NCBI GenBank assembly: GCA_951812925.1
Contig: OX638368.1
Span: forward strand, 150,398,492-150,462,491
Origin: Calliopum simillimum
Taxonomy: Eukaryota > Arthropoda > Insecta > Diptera > Lauxaniidae
Direction: 5' to 3'
DNA length: 64,000 nucleotides
Shown here: one piece after another, positions 32,764 through 44,399 of the stretch
Numbering within the stretch: the first letter of the stretch is position 1
Layout of the letters: each line of letters starts with the position of its first letter
The notes under the pieces: generated by a model
Databases searched by the model: none
Told to the model about the DNA's origin: nothing
Seen by the model: only the letters and a program-made list of their open reading frames with translations
Position numbers and translations under genes: made by a program

Positions 32764-34260
32764 CAATATTCAATTTCGATAATGATTATATAATTTGCAA
32801 AAAATTTTTCTGTCAGAAATTCCACAGGCTGGCTAAAGCAAAAAATTACCTTACAGAAATGGTGAAAAAAGTGACGATCGAAAAAGGTGGCAAATAAGTT
32901 TTGAAAACTATAAGGGTCATCTCCGACAACTTTCGGGAGTCTTAGGTCCATTTTTATAAAACAAATTTATTTCCCGAGTCGTATCTTATTAAAGTAATAT
33001 TTTGGAAACTATCAAGGGTGCCCCGTACTCCTCTTAGGAGTTTTGGGTCCATTTTTAGAATAAAGATGGGTTGGAGAAATTATTTTCGAAGGTTTCGTCT
33101 CTTGTAAAGATTGTGTTTTTTCACTTAGAAGCTTCATAGATGTAAGTCCTTTTATCTCACATAATTTGTATTAAAAGTCAATATATAACCAATTTTCCAA
33201 ATTCACTCTTATAGATTAGTGAGAACCTTTCGTTTGTGCTCATCAGTCATTGTTTGCCCCAAATTTTATTTGTCTCCGATTGTCCCCGATTTTTCTCGCA
33301 TAAATATTGTTTTATCTGCCACAATTATGATAAACATAATTAATTTGAGATTTTAATTTTATGCGGAGAAGATGAAGATGAAGTTTGGAAATTTGCAAAT
33401 TGGCATATCTCAAATGCACACCTATTTAGGATTGGCAATTCTTGTATTTGAACTTATGTAAGGATTGGTAATTAAGCTGAAAGCGTTTCACAATTCTAAA
33501 TTTAGTCACCACTTAAACACGCAGGTGTTAATTTAATATGCTGCTGTGTATTTGCTGCCTAAATTTGTGCAAAATTTATGTTGTTTTAAGAAATTCAACG
33601 CCTCAAGCTGAGTGTCACGCATGCGTTTGGTTCTTCTTTTTCTGCCAACAGCCAGCAGCGTGCAGTGATAAAATTTTATTTGATATTTGCGTGTTGGCTA
33701 ATCGATTTATTTTATCTAAAGTTGTTAAGGTTTTTTTACTCCACAGCATAATTTAAATACGATTTTATTAATTTGTTGTTAGTGTTGTTGCTTGTTCTTG
33801 TGGAAGTTAATTGAGCACAGTAAAATGACTTGGAGGCTATTCTTTGTAAAATTTAATATACGTAAGTTTGTAAAATTTTCGTAATTAATATTACATTAAT
33901 TAAGTTAATTAGCTAGTGGGGTCAATAAATCATAAGACAATAAATTTACAAGCATATTTCACAGCTTATTTGTTTTGAGAATAATTTATTAAGAAATTAA
34001 TGTCTTAAAAAATTGCTATTCTAAAATACACATGTAGTGCAATTTACATAAATTTAAAATATTTCTTAATATTCATCATTTATTTTAAATTAAAGATGGT
34101 AAGACGTTATTGCAAACAGAAAGGTACTAAAATAAATCTTTATTTTGTTTCAACAAGCATGGATCAGATGACATTGTTAGTTTGAGCGTATTGTCAAGTG
34201 AGTTTTTGTAAAAACACAAACAAAATTACAAAAACAAGGCAAAATGTATAGTTTTCCATA
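32764..34260. other. Non-coding stretch
   Basis: 32890-33110 carries two diverged copies of a block (AACTATAAGGGTCATCTCCG and AACTATCAAGGGTGCCCCGT, each followed by GG(A/G)GT.TT.GGTCCATTTTTA), about 120 bases apart, perhaps a short tandem repeat. 33100-33830 looks like unique sequence. No exon or RNA gene is supported. Confidence 0.5.
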
Positions 34261-34268
34261 CGTTTGAA

Positions 34269-34740
34269 TAGTGATGAGCAAACCAAGACCAAGACCAAGA
34301 CCATAGCAGTCTTGGTCTTGGTCTTGTTCTTGCACATTGAGTCTTGGTCTTGGTCTCGGTTTTCATATTGAGTCTTGGTCTTGATCTTGGTCTCGGTCTT
34401 GCTCTCGGTTTTGGTATTGGTCTTGAAAAAATTTTCAGAGAAATTGAGTATTCAAAACCATATTTTTCCAAAGCAGTTGGGTTTTTAAGATGCCAAAATT
34501 CAAATCGAGAGATGATTTTATCTTCGAAACGGGCGTGAAACAACTTTTAACTATAAATTAGCAAGACTGAAAAGCAGTCTTGGTCTTGATAATTATCGTG
34601 AGCAAGACCAAGACCAAGACCATAGCAGTCTTGGCCTTGGTCTTGCAAAAATATCAGCATCTTGGTCTTGGTCTTGGTCTCGTAAAATTAGCAAGACCAA
34701 GAACAAGACGCAAGACCAAGACTAATTTTGCTCATCACTA
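34269..34740. mobile_element. hAT-type MITE built from AAGACC hexamers, copy 1 (472 bp)
   Basis: Terminal inverted repeats are TAGTGATGAGCAAA at the left and TTTGCTCATCACTA at the right. The octamer CGTTTGAA precedes and follows the element exactly (34261-34268, 34741-34748). An 8-bp duplication and the TAGTG start (YARNG) fit the hAT superfamily. The interior holds runs of AAGACC, or GGTCTT on the other half, arranged as inverted blocks. They flank a unique core of about 110 bases (34430-34560) and a second core around AATTATCGTGAGC. The apparent Arg/Pro/Lys/Thr-rich protein on the minus strand (34226-34543) is only a reading of the hexamers. A second copy lies at 46601-47011. Confidence 0.9.
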
Positions 34741-34748
34741 CGTTTGAA

Positions 34749-35123
34749 TGATGCTCACCACTGTTCATTAAACAAATTTGCCGACATTCAGATGAACTTA
34801 AAGGAATACTATATTTAACCTGTAGCATAGATTTGTTGAGAATCACAGCCAAAGGCAAATACAGCACACGTAATATTTTTTAGTTTTTCCTTTGTTTTGC
34901 ATCGCCCTGCTGTTGTAATTCATTGATATTATACCTTTCTTGCATAGCGCCTTCGTTTGCAAGCTTATTTGGCGAAACGAGCCGAAATAACAAGCGCTAT
35001 TCGTATGTTGTTTAACAACGTGTTGATCTCTAAAACTTTTTTTTTTGCCGTACTCCTAGGGTACATACACTCACTTTGTCCTTCTAGGGACAAGAGGGCG
35101 AGTTATCTCCCATACAAGCAAAA
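34749..35123. other. Non-coding stretch
   Basis: Short spacer between the MITE and the next fold-back. The 83-codon open frame at 34957-35208 runs into the fold-back arm and is not believed to be a gene. Confidence 0.5.
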
Positions 35124-35735
35124 GCTTCAATATGCTATTAGACCAGTCAATTTAGATTTGAGTTTTGCACTTATTCCAAAGTTCATAAAACTTATACCAC
35201 TCGATTGAGAATTTTGCTCTATTCAACATATTGAAATGGGTCCTCCCAATTTTTCCGGGAAATTAAGTAAATGAGGGTTTTCCCCGTGAAGTACCAGGTA
35301 ACAAAATTTTGATGTTTCCGATTTTATGTTTTTACTATATATGTTCTCGACCCAGATAAAAAATATTTTAAAAATATAAAGTCAGGTTATCGAGCTAGAG
35401 GATTTTAAATATTTGACATATCGGCAGGAATGCGTTACTTTGAATCAAATTTTTAAAAACCTCTAACTCGTAAACCAGTAAAAATATTTTGTATCTGGAT
35501 CGAGATATAACAAATGATCAAATATTACTAATATCGGAAACATCAACATTTTTTACATGATACCTCTCGGGGAAAATCTCAATTTACATAATTTCTCGGA
35601 AAAATTCGGAGGACCCATTTTGACATGTTGTTCAGGGCAAAATTCTCTATCGATTGGTAGAAGTTTTATGAGGTTTGGAATTAGCGCAATACTCACATAT
35701 AATGCCAGTATTTAATTTGACTGGTCGATTTTGGA
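35124..35735. repeat. Fold-back element, about 290-bp arms and very short loop
   Basis: 35124-35415 is mirrored by about 35425-35735. In order the shared blocks are GACCAGTCAA, TTTTGCACTTATTCCAAA (GCGCTAATTCCAAA in the other arm), CATAAAACTT, TACCA.TCGAT.GAGAATTTTG, AAATGGGTCCTCC, AATTTTTCCG, GAAATTA.GTAAAT, TTTTCCCCG, TGATGTTTCCGAT and AAAATATTTT. Arms are roughly 80 percent identical with almost no loop, so a transcript would fold into one long hairpin. No protein is encoded, and no target duplication was found because the outer limits are blurred. Confidence 0.8.
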
Positions 35736-37894
35736 AATGATCCAACCAAATTTCACACAAACACTTAAGACAGTAAGTATAAGCTTTGAACAAAAATTAG
35801 GTGAACTTGAACAAGAAGGTGTGGTACCTTCCGCATAAGCAAAAGTTTAAAAATGCAAATGTGTGCACATAAATTCTTCGGGTCTGATTCAGTGTTTTCG
35901 TCATTTTCCCATTTATGTCATTTAAAAACTGATGATTTTTTTTTTTTTTTGGAATTGAAAAAATTGTGTATTGATGCTGAAAACTTCACATCAAAAACCA
36001 TATTTTTTTTTTTTTCAGTGTACTAATTTTACGACTAATTGAGCGCTTGGCTCTAAATTATGCAATTATTTTTAATGATGTGATAACAATATCAAAACAA
36101 AATAAATTTCCAATTTCGGTATCTCCCAAAAAGAAAAAACGTCCTTTCCGCCTACTTAATTTTGTTTTTTAAAGAATTATTTTTCTGAATTCCCATGTTG
36201 GAGCATCATCAAGTTTCCCTAGTACTTCTCATGCTCATTTTTAGATAAGCAATTTTTCAGCTTTATTATTATGACGATGTGATTTTTTTTTTTTATAGGA
36301 ATGCGCTGCGCCGTTGTTTCTGAACCCATTAAAATATGATAAATGACTTCTATTTCAACGAGATGATTTTAACAAGACAATTTAACAAGCGTAATTTAAT
36401 ACTTCACTACGATCTCATTTTGTCCCATTCCTATGCTTGAGTAGCATTTATGCATCCCATTCTAACGCGCCTGCTGTCAAATATCCAATAATAAATTGTA
36501 TAATGCCAGGCTGCTCTAACCTCAAAGATGAAGATTAAAAAACAAAAAAATAAAAAAAATCAACGCAACATTGACGACTTTTGTGATATTAAACGAAAAT
36601 GTATTTCACCCTTGGGAACACTTACGAAACGAACATCAGCTACAACACTGAATATCCCTATACATCTTCACGGGTAAACACCATCCATATTGATATCACT
36701 AAAATCCGTGTAACAGAGCGTTCAAGGTTGTGGAAAGTGACTTTCAGTTTTTTTTTTTTTTTGTGATGATTTGGCCTGAGGAGGGTTGTTTTGAGTTGAG
36801 GGTTGAAATGTCACCGCAAAAACATCTACGAGAACATGACAGCCACAGCTTACAGCTAATGGTTTGAGTGTATGGATGATAAGTTGGGTGGGTTATAACT
36901 CTTGATGTTAAACATTTCAAATTAAGTGGGTCGAACCGATAAGATAATTGGGGTGAATTGGTTTGTGACAGCATGATGCGTTTTGTATGTAGTGATTAAA
37001 GTAAGGAATTATAAAAATATATCATTTACATATATGTATATACGGAGTATATTCAATTATGCTTGATAAAACCTAGTATGCAAATGTAAACTGAAGAAGT
37101 AAATTAATGCATCTTAATAACCAAAGTGCGAACTCATAAAGACCAATCTGTTCTTGTTTTTGTTGCAGCCAGCTAAAATGTAGCACCTCTTTGATTTCTT
37201 GCACAGCTGGATGTATCCATTAATTTTTGCACTCATTTTTTTTTTTTCATAAAAACACGGTCTCCCAACTGCGAAAGTGTTTTTTTATTAGTTTAACGAC
37301 TTTATTTGCGTTGTATCTTTACTGGAGTATTCATTTTCACTTGCAATTCTAACACAGCATGAGTTGACCATAAAAACTGTTTTAAAGTCATGTTAATATT
37401 TTTCAGAAAATTAAAAAAAAAAAATACAACTACCTCTATGGACTAACATTGTAAAACTTTTTTTTGCTGAACATGTTTTTATATTTCAAGTGCATTGCGA
37501 AAATGTTTATTTGGGAACTAGCTTGAAGTGATTAGGATGCAATAAAGAAAATCATAATTTTTGTTAAATTTGTAGCCACCTCTTTAATACATACATACAG
37601 TTTTCAAGATGTGCAATATGAAATTGAGAAAAATATGAAGCTTAGTTGACTTTGAAATAATGAGCTTTCAATTAACTGTGAAGTAACAAAACAATCACAG
37701 ATTACTGCCCAACTCTCTGTAAAGACATAAGAATAGACTATCTTCACGCTCTACACTGCACTATAAATCAAATACCACATTTTTTTGTCCAAAACTTATA
37801 ACGTCTATATTAGCATGGTGATTAACTGAAAATGTAGTATTTATGTTAACTCTGGACAAAAAGCACAATTCTGGAAAAAATCTTCAGTCTTGTA
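35736..37894. other. Non-coding stretch
   Basis: 35940-36010 has poly-T runs. 36160-37000 is more complex and probably unique. A short open frame on the minus strand (36744-36974) shows no domain. No exon or RNA gene is supported. Confidence 0.5.
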
Positions 37895-38193
37895 CTACCG
37901 GGTCAAAAAAGTTACGTACTAAATTTTTTAAATTGATAATACATTCCTGTAAGATTTTGCTTCTAGGCATTTCCGAAGCAACTTTTTTCGAAGAATCCGA
38001 ATTCTTGGTCGAAATTGGGCCATTACCCCAGGATTTTAAGATATTAGATGTGAAATACACGAAAAATGGCTATTTTAATTATTTTTGAGGTTAGATGCAG
38101 ACTGCACAAAATTTTCGTTATGTTTTTACCTTCAAAATGAGCTCTTAAAAGGTGCCATACGTTACTTTCTTCCGGACAAAATCGAATCTATAT
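37895..38193. repeat. Possible short TIR element
   Basis: CCGGGTCAAAAAAGTTACGTAC near the left limit resembles the reverse complement of the right limit, CCGGAAGAAAGTAACGTATGG. The match covers about 20 bases with four or five differences. The interior is A/T-rich with an unremarkable open frame (37843-38088). No target duplication was found. The call is tentative. Confidence 0.35.
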
Positions 38194-38798
38194 TTCTAAA
38201 TAATATTAAAAATAGCAACAGCTAACTAGTTTCGGGTTTCTTAAGACTAACAAATCCCAACACAATGTTAAAAGCTTACACAAAGTTCGAAATTTAAAGA
38301 AAAAAAAACTTAAAAGTCAACAGTCTCATTTGAATTTTAGATTTTTCCACAGAAAATCAAAATATATAATTACGAATATGATGTAAGATTTTAAAATAGG
38401 AAAATGGCGGAACCGACATGGCGAAAAATGAGACTTCCATAATTTTAGCATCGAACTTCCTACATAAATATGTAGGGTAAGAGTACCGCCATCGGGCAGG
38501 GTAACTTTTGACAGAAAATAACTGCTGTTCTGACAAATGTTAAGCGCGTGTTATGACAGCACGAAGTTTTTGTGCATTTACCTTAGCAAACAGACGCATT
38601 TGCTTGATGCTGAGAAGAAAATAATTTTTGAATAAGTGAAAGTCAACACAAAAGTTTTTTTTCAATAATTTTTCAAGTGCGATAAATCCAAGTGAATTAA
38701 TCAAAAAGCTGAATGCAATCTATAATTAAGCAGTAAATTTATTATTCACACAACACAATTTGCTCATTGCTTTTCAAAGTGGCTATCAAAGTCGAGTA
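38194..38798. other. Non-coding stretch
   Basis: 38460-38750 has mixed composition with no coding signal. The open frame of the following retrotransposon starts here (first in-frame codon after a stop at 38727-38729), but residues before the insertion junction are flank. Confidence 0.5.
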
Positions 38799-40958
38799 TG
38801 GGCCCCGAAAGTTCGGGTTATCTTTATTCCAAAGGTAGGCAGAAGTGGTCATGAATCAGTAAAAGATTTTAGGCCAATAAGTCTGTCCTCTTTTGCCCTT
38901 AAAACACTTGAAAGAATACTAGATGGGTATATTAGGGAATCGCTAGTTAGCACCACTCCCTTCACCTCACAGCATGCATACCTCAAGGGAAGATCTACTG
39001 AAACAGCTCTTCATGAAGTCGTACGGACGGCTGAGAGGTCACTTCATTTCCGCCAATTTACACTCGCTGCCTTTCTAGATATCGAAGGTGCTTTTAATAA
39101 CGTTCGTATCGAAGCTATTAAGGATGGTCTTACCGGGCTTGGGGTAGAGGAGTGCCTTGTCGCATGGATAGTATCCATGCTTGAAACCAGAATTATTCAG
39201 GTGTGTATGGGTACCAGTCAGGTGACAAAATCAGTTAGCAGGGGAACACCTCAGGGTGGCGTACTCTCACCTCTGCTCTGGTTAGTGGTTATAAACACTG
39301 TCCTTAATCAGCTTAACAAAAACGGGGTCAAGGTAGTTGCGTATGCGGATGATGTGGTAATATTGGTATCAGGTCCGTTTCCCGACGTGATCAGTAATAT
39401 CATGGAAGGAGCTTTGACAAAGTTATCCTCTTGGGCCACAGCATGCGGCCTGGGGGTTAACCCAGCCAAAACGGATCTTATGCTTTTTACCACAAAAACC
39501 AAAATTCCAAACTTCAACCTTCCTCGACTTAATGGACATACTCTGTCACTCGCCAAGACAGCCAAATATCTAGGAGTTATACTGGATCCAAAGCTAAATT
39601 GGAAAGACAATATCGAACTGAGGTGCAAGAAGGCTTGCATAGCCTTCTATGCCTGCAAGAAAACTTTCAGCAAAAAATGGGGACTTCAACCAAGAATGGT
39701 TCTTTGGATGTACACAGCCGTAGTACGTCCAATCCTTACTTATGGCTCCCTAGTTTGGTGGCCAGCTACAAGCAAGGGCTACAATCAGTCAAAACTAGAG
39801 AGGGTGCAAAGGACCGCCTGTGTCGGTGTAACGGGGGCACTGAGGTCATGCCCTACCGCAGCTCTTAATGTCATTTTACACCTGTTGCCTCCTACCTCTT
39901 ATATTAAAGCTTCTGCTTCATGCAGTGCAGTCAGACTCAGGGAATCTGGCTGTTGGGTGCCAAAGCAGTATGGCCATTCTTCCATTCTCGAAAAACTGCA
40001 AACCGAACTTACCTGCTCAACAGACTACACCTGCCCCATACTCAGTTTTGTTAACAATTTTCGGGTATGGCTGCCAGAGAGAGCTCAGTGGGAAGATGGC
40101 ACTGTTAACCTAAACTTTGAAACCACCATATACACCGATGGCTCCAAGATGGAGTGTGGTGTAGGTGCGGGAGTGTTCTCAAAAGAGCTGAAACTATCCC
40201 ACTCATTTCGCTTGCCTGATTCAGCCAGCGTTTTTCAGGCAGAAGTTTTTGCCATCCTCGAAGCCTGCATATCTTTAGAGAATATCAATACCTTTTCCGG
40301 AAAGGTGGCAATCCTCTCGGATAGTCAGGCTGCCATCAAAGCACTCAATTCAACAATAATAAAATCTAAATTAGTAGCGGATTGCAAGGAAAAATTAGTC
40401 AGACTAGGGCGTCGGCTTGATCTTGCGCTCGTTTGGGTCCCAGGTCATAGGGACATCGAAGGCAACGAAAAAGCTGATGAACTGGCAAGAAACGGCTCCT
40501 CTCTGAATGTCACAAGCGCGGTGCGAGTTCATACCCCGCTAGGTCTAGTAAAAAAGCGGATATTCTCATACTACTTAACCGAGGCGAATACTAATTGGAA
40601 GGCATTGACTACATGTAGGATATCAAGGTCAATCTGGCCTTCATATAACAGTTCAAGAACTACCTATTTACTAGCTAATAACCGTATTAATATAGCAAGA
40701 TTTACAGCAGTTTGCACTGGACACTGGACCATCGGCAAGCATGCTGAAAAACTAGGCATCCCTTTCAACTCCTTTTGTCGGAGTTGCTTAGATGCAAACG
40801 AGCAAGAATCTCTTGAACATTTTCTCTGTGACTGCCCAGCTCTGGCTAGAGCTAGACTTAAATCACTAGGAAAGCCTTTCTTCAATACACTCAGCGAAAT
40901 CGCCAGCATCGAAATTGGCTCGCTGCTCAATTACCTTAATAGAACTAACTGGATATAG
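38760..40958 (+). CDS. Reverse transcriptase-RNase H of LOA-like retrotransposon (5'-truncated, frame intact)
   Basis: The encoded enzyme copies element RNA into DNA and degrades the RNA strand. The 732-residue frame has no internal stop. RT motifs: FRPISLSSF (38-45), KGRSTETALHEV (76-87), FLDIEGAF with Asp107, TPQGGVLSPLLW (163-174) and AYADDV with Asp197/198. The RNase H domain keeps all key acids: YTDGS (Asp460), AEVFAILEA (Glu495), SDSQAAI (Asp521), GHRDIEGNEKADELA (His563, Asp573). A C-terminal zinc knuckle is complete (Cys673, Cys676, His687, Cys692). No in-frame ATG begins it. The first 16 codons come from flanking DNA before the target duplication junction, so translation of this copy is doubtful although the catalytic part is undamaged. 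The endonuclease is missing, so it cannot mobilise itself. Confidence 0.9.
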   Translation: MLIAFQSGYQSRVWAPKVRVIFIPKVGRSGHESVKDFRPISLSSFALKTLERILDGYIRESLVSTTPFTSQHAYLKGRSTETALHEVVRTAERSLHFRQFTLAAFLDIEGAFNNVRIEAIKDGLTGLGVEECLVAWIVSMLETRIIQVCMGTSQVTKSVSRGTPQGGVLSPLLWLVVINTVLNQLNKNGVKVVAYADDVVILVSGPFPDVISNIMEGALTKLSSWATACGLGVNPAKTDLMLFTTKTKIPNFNLPRLNGHTLSLAKTAKYLGVILDPKLNWKDNIELRCKKACIAFYACKKTFSKKWGLQPRMVLWMYTAVVRPILTYGSLVWWPATSKGYNQSKLERVQRTACVGVTGALRSCPTAALNVILHLLPPTSYIKASASCSAVRLRESGCWVPKQYGHSSILEKLQTELTCSTDYTCPILSFVNNFRVWLPERAQWEDGTVNLNFETTIYTDGSKMECGVGAGVFSKELKLSHSFRLPDSASVFQAEVFAILEACISLENINTFSGKVAILSDSQAAIKALNSTIIKSKLVADCKEKLVRLGRRLDLALVWVPGHRDIEGNEKADELARNGSSLNVTSAVRVHTPLGLVKKRIFSYYLTEANTNWKALTTCRISRSIWPSYNSSRTTYLLANNRINIARFTAVCTGHWTIGKHAEKLGIPFNSFCRSCLDANEQESLEHFLCDCPALARARLKSLGKPFFNTLSEIASIEIGSLLNYLNRTNWI

Positions 40959-41104
40959 GTATCGTTAGTTAGGTAATTTTAAAATTTTTCACATCCACTT
41001 ATACCAGTCTGTCGGATCACTTTTGTGGTATTAAAATGGCACTTTTAGTGCTACTTAGGGTTTCAGCTTGCTTCGCTAAACCACCACTCTAACCTAACCT
41101 AACC
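38810..41104 (+). mobile_element. 5'-truncated LOA-like non-LTR retrotransposon with 11-bp target duplication
   Basis: TGGGCCCCGAA occurs at 38799-38809 immediately before the first recognisable element codons, and again at 41105-41115 immediately after the 3' tail. The insertion is therefore bounded by an 11-bp duplication. The element lacks the 5' end (ORF1, endonuclease, RT fingers), as is usual for 5'-truncated copies. Its 3' UTR (40959-41086) ends in three TAACC-type units (CTCTAACCTAACCTAACC) in place of poly(A). The uninterrupted ORF and perfect duplication make it look recent. The LOA assignment rests on the RT wording (FRPISL..F..KTLER, HAYLKGRSTETALHE, FLDIEGAF, TPQGGVLSPLLW) with a downstream RNase H. 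Confidence 0.85.
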
Positions 41105-41115
41105 TGGGCCCCGAA

Positions 41116-44100
41116 GTGGTCGGGGTGTGGGCACCCCTCTATTTTTATTTAAAGCATGTGTTTTACTGAAATATCATCGTGGATGCCAACGTTATTAATC
41201 TTAAAGGTATTCTTATGTCCTTTTACGCTTTTTTAGTGGAAAGGAAAGAACCAAGAGGCTCTTTAAAAATATCGCAGAAAAAAAGTTAATTTCAATAAGT
41301 GTGGGTGTTAAGGTGGCATAACACTTTGCAAGAAATCTTTGTATTGAGTTTCCAAACAAGTAGACCGAGGAGCTGATGGAGGGCATTAATTGGTACAAAA
41401 AAATCATGCTTGGCAAAAGAGCAATGACAAAAAGGCTCAAAAATTACGTCATTTAGCTAGCTTAATCTGCGAAACATTAGCCGAAGATAATCAAGTCTGG
41501 TTTCGGAGCAACAGGCATATGCCATTTGATCCAGACGTTTTCAGTTACGCTGATTTTGTTAAAGCCGTTGAGCAGAATTTGTTAAATTTTTGTGAGTCAA
41601 TGTTTCAGAAATTAGTTACTTAATTTTGCTTTCTTCTCCATTTGATGGCGTTAAATTTCATATTTTCCCAGTTCTAGCCGATTTTTTAAGGGTGCCCACA
41701 ACCGGACCAAAAATTTTATTTTTTTTTTTTCAAAAATGATTACTTCGCTATTTTTTTGATATAATTTTTGCAACTGATGAAATCAATTTACTTTCTCCAC
41801 CAATAGTTAACTAAGGTCTTTAGCTTTCCATTGACACTTATATGTCTGCATAATATACATTTGGTCAAAAGTTATGAGTCGAAAATAAAGCGGTGCCCAC
41901 ACCCGGTACCCTTCCCAACAAAATATTTTCGAAATTTTACCCCGCTGTAAAACTCTAAAACTACATTTTGTATAAAACTCGTTGTAACAAGATTATAACG
42001 AAATTACACAAGAATTATTTTCCCAGAAAACATTACCACATTATATCCTGTTTTTATGGGTCTTTTTGACTGTTTTTTCCAAAAACTGGGCTTCAAATGA
42101 TTGAAGTATTCCACAAAAATATTTTACGAAAAATTTCACTATGGTTCAACAGAGACGAAAAAAGCTTAAGACCTAAGAGAAAATGTAATTAATATGGAGT
42201 ATGAGATGTACTCATGATTTTAACGATTTTTTGGCTTTCGAGATGAAATTTTGTGTTTTTAGTGTTCAGCAACTAGTATTGAAATTTTATAGCAAATATT
42301 TCTGTCGTACGTATTGAGTCAATATTTCCCTGTTTTAGGTTTTATTTTTGAACTTTTTTAAGAAAAGGGTAACAACAAGAGGATGTAAAAGGTTAAAGTT
42401 TTTCACAAAAATATTCCTTGTAGTATCCTGTACTTGTACAATTTATTTAAAAACTTAAAAAATTGATTACAAAAAATCTGACGCGCTGGAAAAAAGATAT
42501 CGAGCCATTTATTGGTATTTTTCTTGTGTACAATAAAAATTTTGAATTTGTCGGACAGTGTAATACATAGATTTGGAGCTTTGAAATGCAGTCAAATATA
42601 ATTTAAGAAACTCTATTTAACAATAACAGTCAAATTAATTGTGACAGAGTAATTTTATGGTATAAGTATTGAAAATTTCACAATTCAATTTTTTTTGCGG
42701 ATTGGTGCAATTTCAACAATTTTTATCGGTTGAATTGACCTTTTATTTTTTTGTGTATATGATATTGCTTTTTAGATAATCACTACCTGAATTGCATTCA
42801 TAAAGTACATTTCCTATGTAACGATTTAAAATGCTTTGAATAGCATGGCTAATTTTCAAAACGAAATCAAACTTTACTAACGACAAACACTTAAGGACAC
42901 AATGAAGAGTCAACAAAATCAACACAAAAGAGAATTCAATGGGTGCAACCGCTGCAAGGCAGACGCAGCAAATTGCAAGTTTTGAAAACTCAATTCTTCA
43001 AGGTAGAAATAAATGGAAAAAATGCATTTACTCGGTAGTATAAAATTAATTGGGTTTCAATGATTTCCTAAAAATTGTTTTCTTAAACTAACAAAGCAGC
43101 TGCTTTACTGCTGCCTTTATTGGTGCATTGTGTGCGGCGGCGCACCTTTTTGTTATCCTTGTGACAAATTTATTACAAATTCACGCGTGCTTTAGCAATT
43201 TTTCTATGGTATTTTTCACACATTTTTATTTATTGAATTTTTTTTTTTATAAACAGAAATGGTTTTTTCTCAATACAATGAGAAAAAAAAAGTTCTAAAT
43301 TAATGACATTGCTACGTTGTTACATTCTTTTGCAGTAGGTATTTAAGTTAATTTCTGTAGAATTGATTTCGCACCTTCTGTGGAAAAACAGCGCAAAACA
43401 AATATTCAATAAAACTATAGAAATAACGACCTTCATTGAGTTTTGAATTGTTGGCGAATTTTCTATGCGATTGATTTCATTGTCCTGTTGTATTATCCTT
43501 GTTTTCCTATTGTTTGTAACACTTGAATGCATTCGCTATTGTTGTTCGTAATGCAGATATCATATCAAATCAATTGTTTGCTTTATAGAGGGCGCTCAGG
43601 TGTTATAATCGCATATTGATTTAACAGTCCCAAGTAAATATATGAACCACTACAATGAAAGTCAACAAGTCCTTTTTATTGTTTGTCTTAATTGGCAAAT
43701 AAAAGAGAAATTCAGAGAAATTTTAAAATAAATGACAGCAGCGTAGATGGAGAGGGTAGATTACGGAGCAGATTTCGAAAATTCTTTATTACTTTTCTGG
43801 TGACACACAGTGCGCTGTCATTTCATACAAAGGAGCGGCGTTTCCAGTTTTTGTTCGATTAAATAAAATTTACAATACTTTTGTAATTTTTTGTTGTTTT
43901 CAAAAACGCAAACACTTATATTTGAATAAATAAAACAACGAAAGAATAAGGGAAATAGTTTGTGTGCATACTTTTAGGCTTTACGCAAAAAAAATAGTTA
44001 AAAAAATAATTTAAACGAGAACCGCCCAATGATTGACTACAAATGTATTAAATAATTTTGGTACTTTTTGGATAGGTTTAGTACATTTTTGCTATTTGGT

Positions 44101-44398
44101 ACAAAATATAAAAGCTCATTTATCATCCCTGACAAATGTGAAGCGAAAAGAAAAAACATGAAGTCAGTGTCTCCCTCTTTGTGCTGTATCCTCTTTTCAA
44201 CTCTGTGTGACCGCGTATTTAGTTGTTGTTGATATTGAAAAATTTTCATTTAATTTTATCTGGCTTATTGGCAAAATATTAAAATAATTTTAACTTCGTG
44301 CACATTTACACACAAATACCTTTCTAATGGTGTAAAATTTAAAGTCGTGCTGCATTTCTAACATAGCAAAAAAGGTTGGACAAATTTTTGTCTTGCGT
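41116..44398. other. Non-coding stretch with dispersed GGTGCCCAC motifs
   Basis: GGTGTGGGCACCC (41123-41136), AGGGTGCCCACAACCGG (41689-41705) and GGTGCCCACACCCGG (about 41893-41907) are variants of one word, the first in inverted orientation. They may be ends of a decayed element into which the LOA copy inserted. Between 41320 and 41625 two frames look faintly protein-like (FPNK.TEELMEGINWYKKIM and a 77-codon frame at 41390-41623), but I cannot assign a family. 41900-42560 is A/T-rich dispersed-repeat-like sequence. 43100-43700 is more complex. Confidence 0.45.
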
Positions 44399-44399
44399 A

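Noticed and set aside
34226..34543. Arg/Pro/Lys/Thr-repeat protein on the minus strand
   Set aside because: It is a translation of the AAGACC/GGTCTT hexamers of a MITE, with no start context or conservation.
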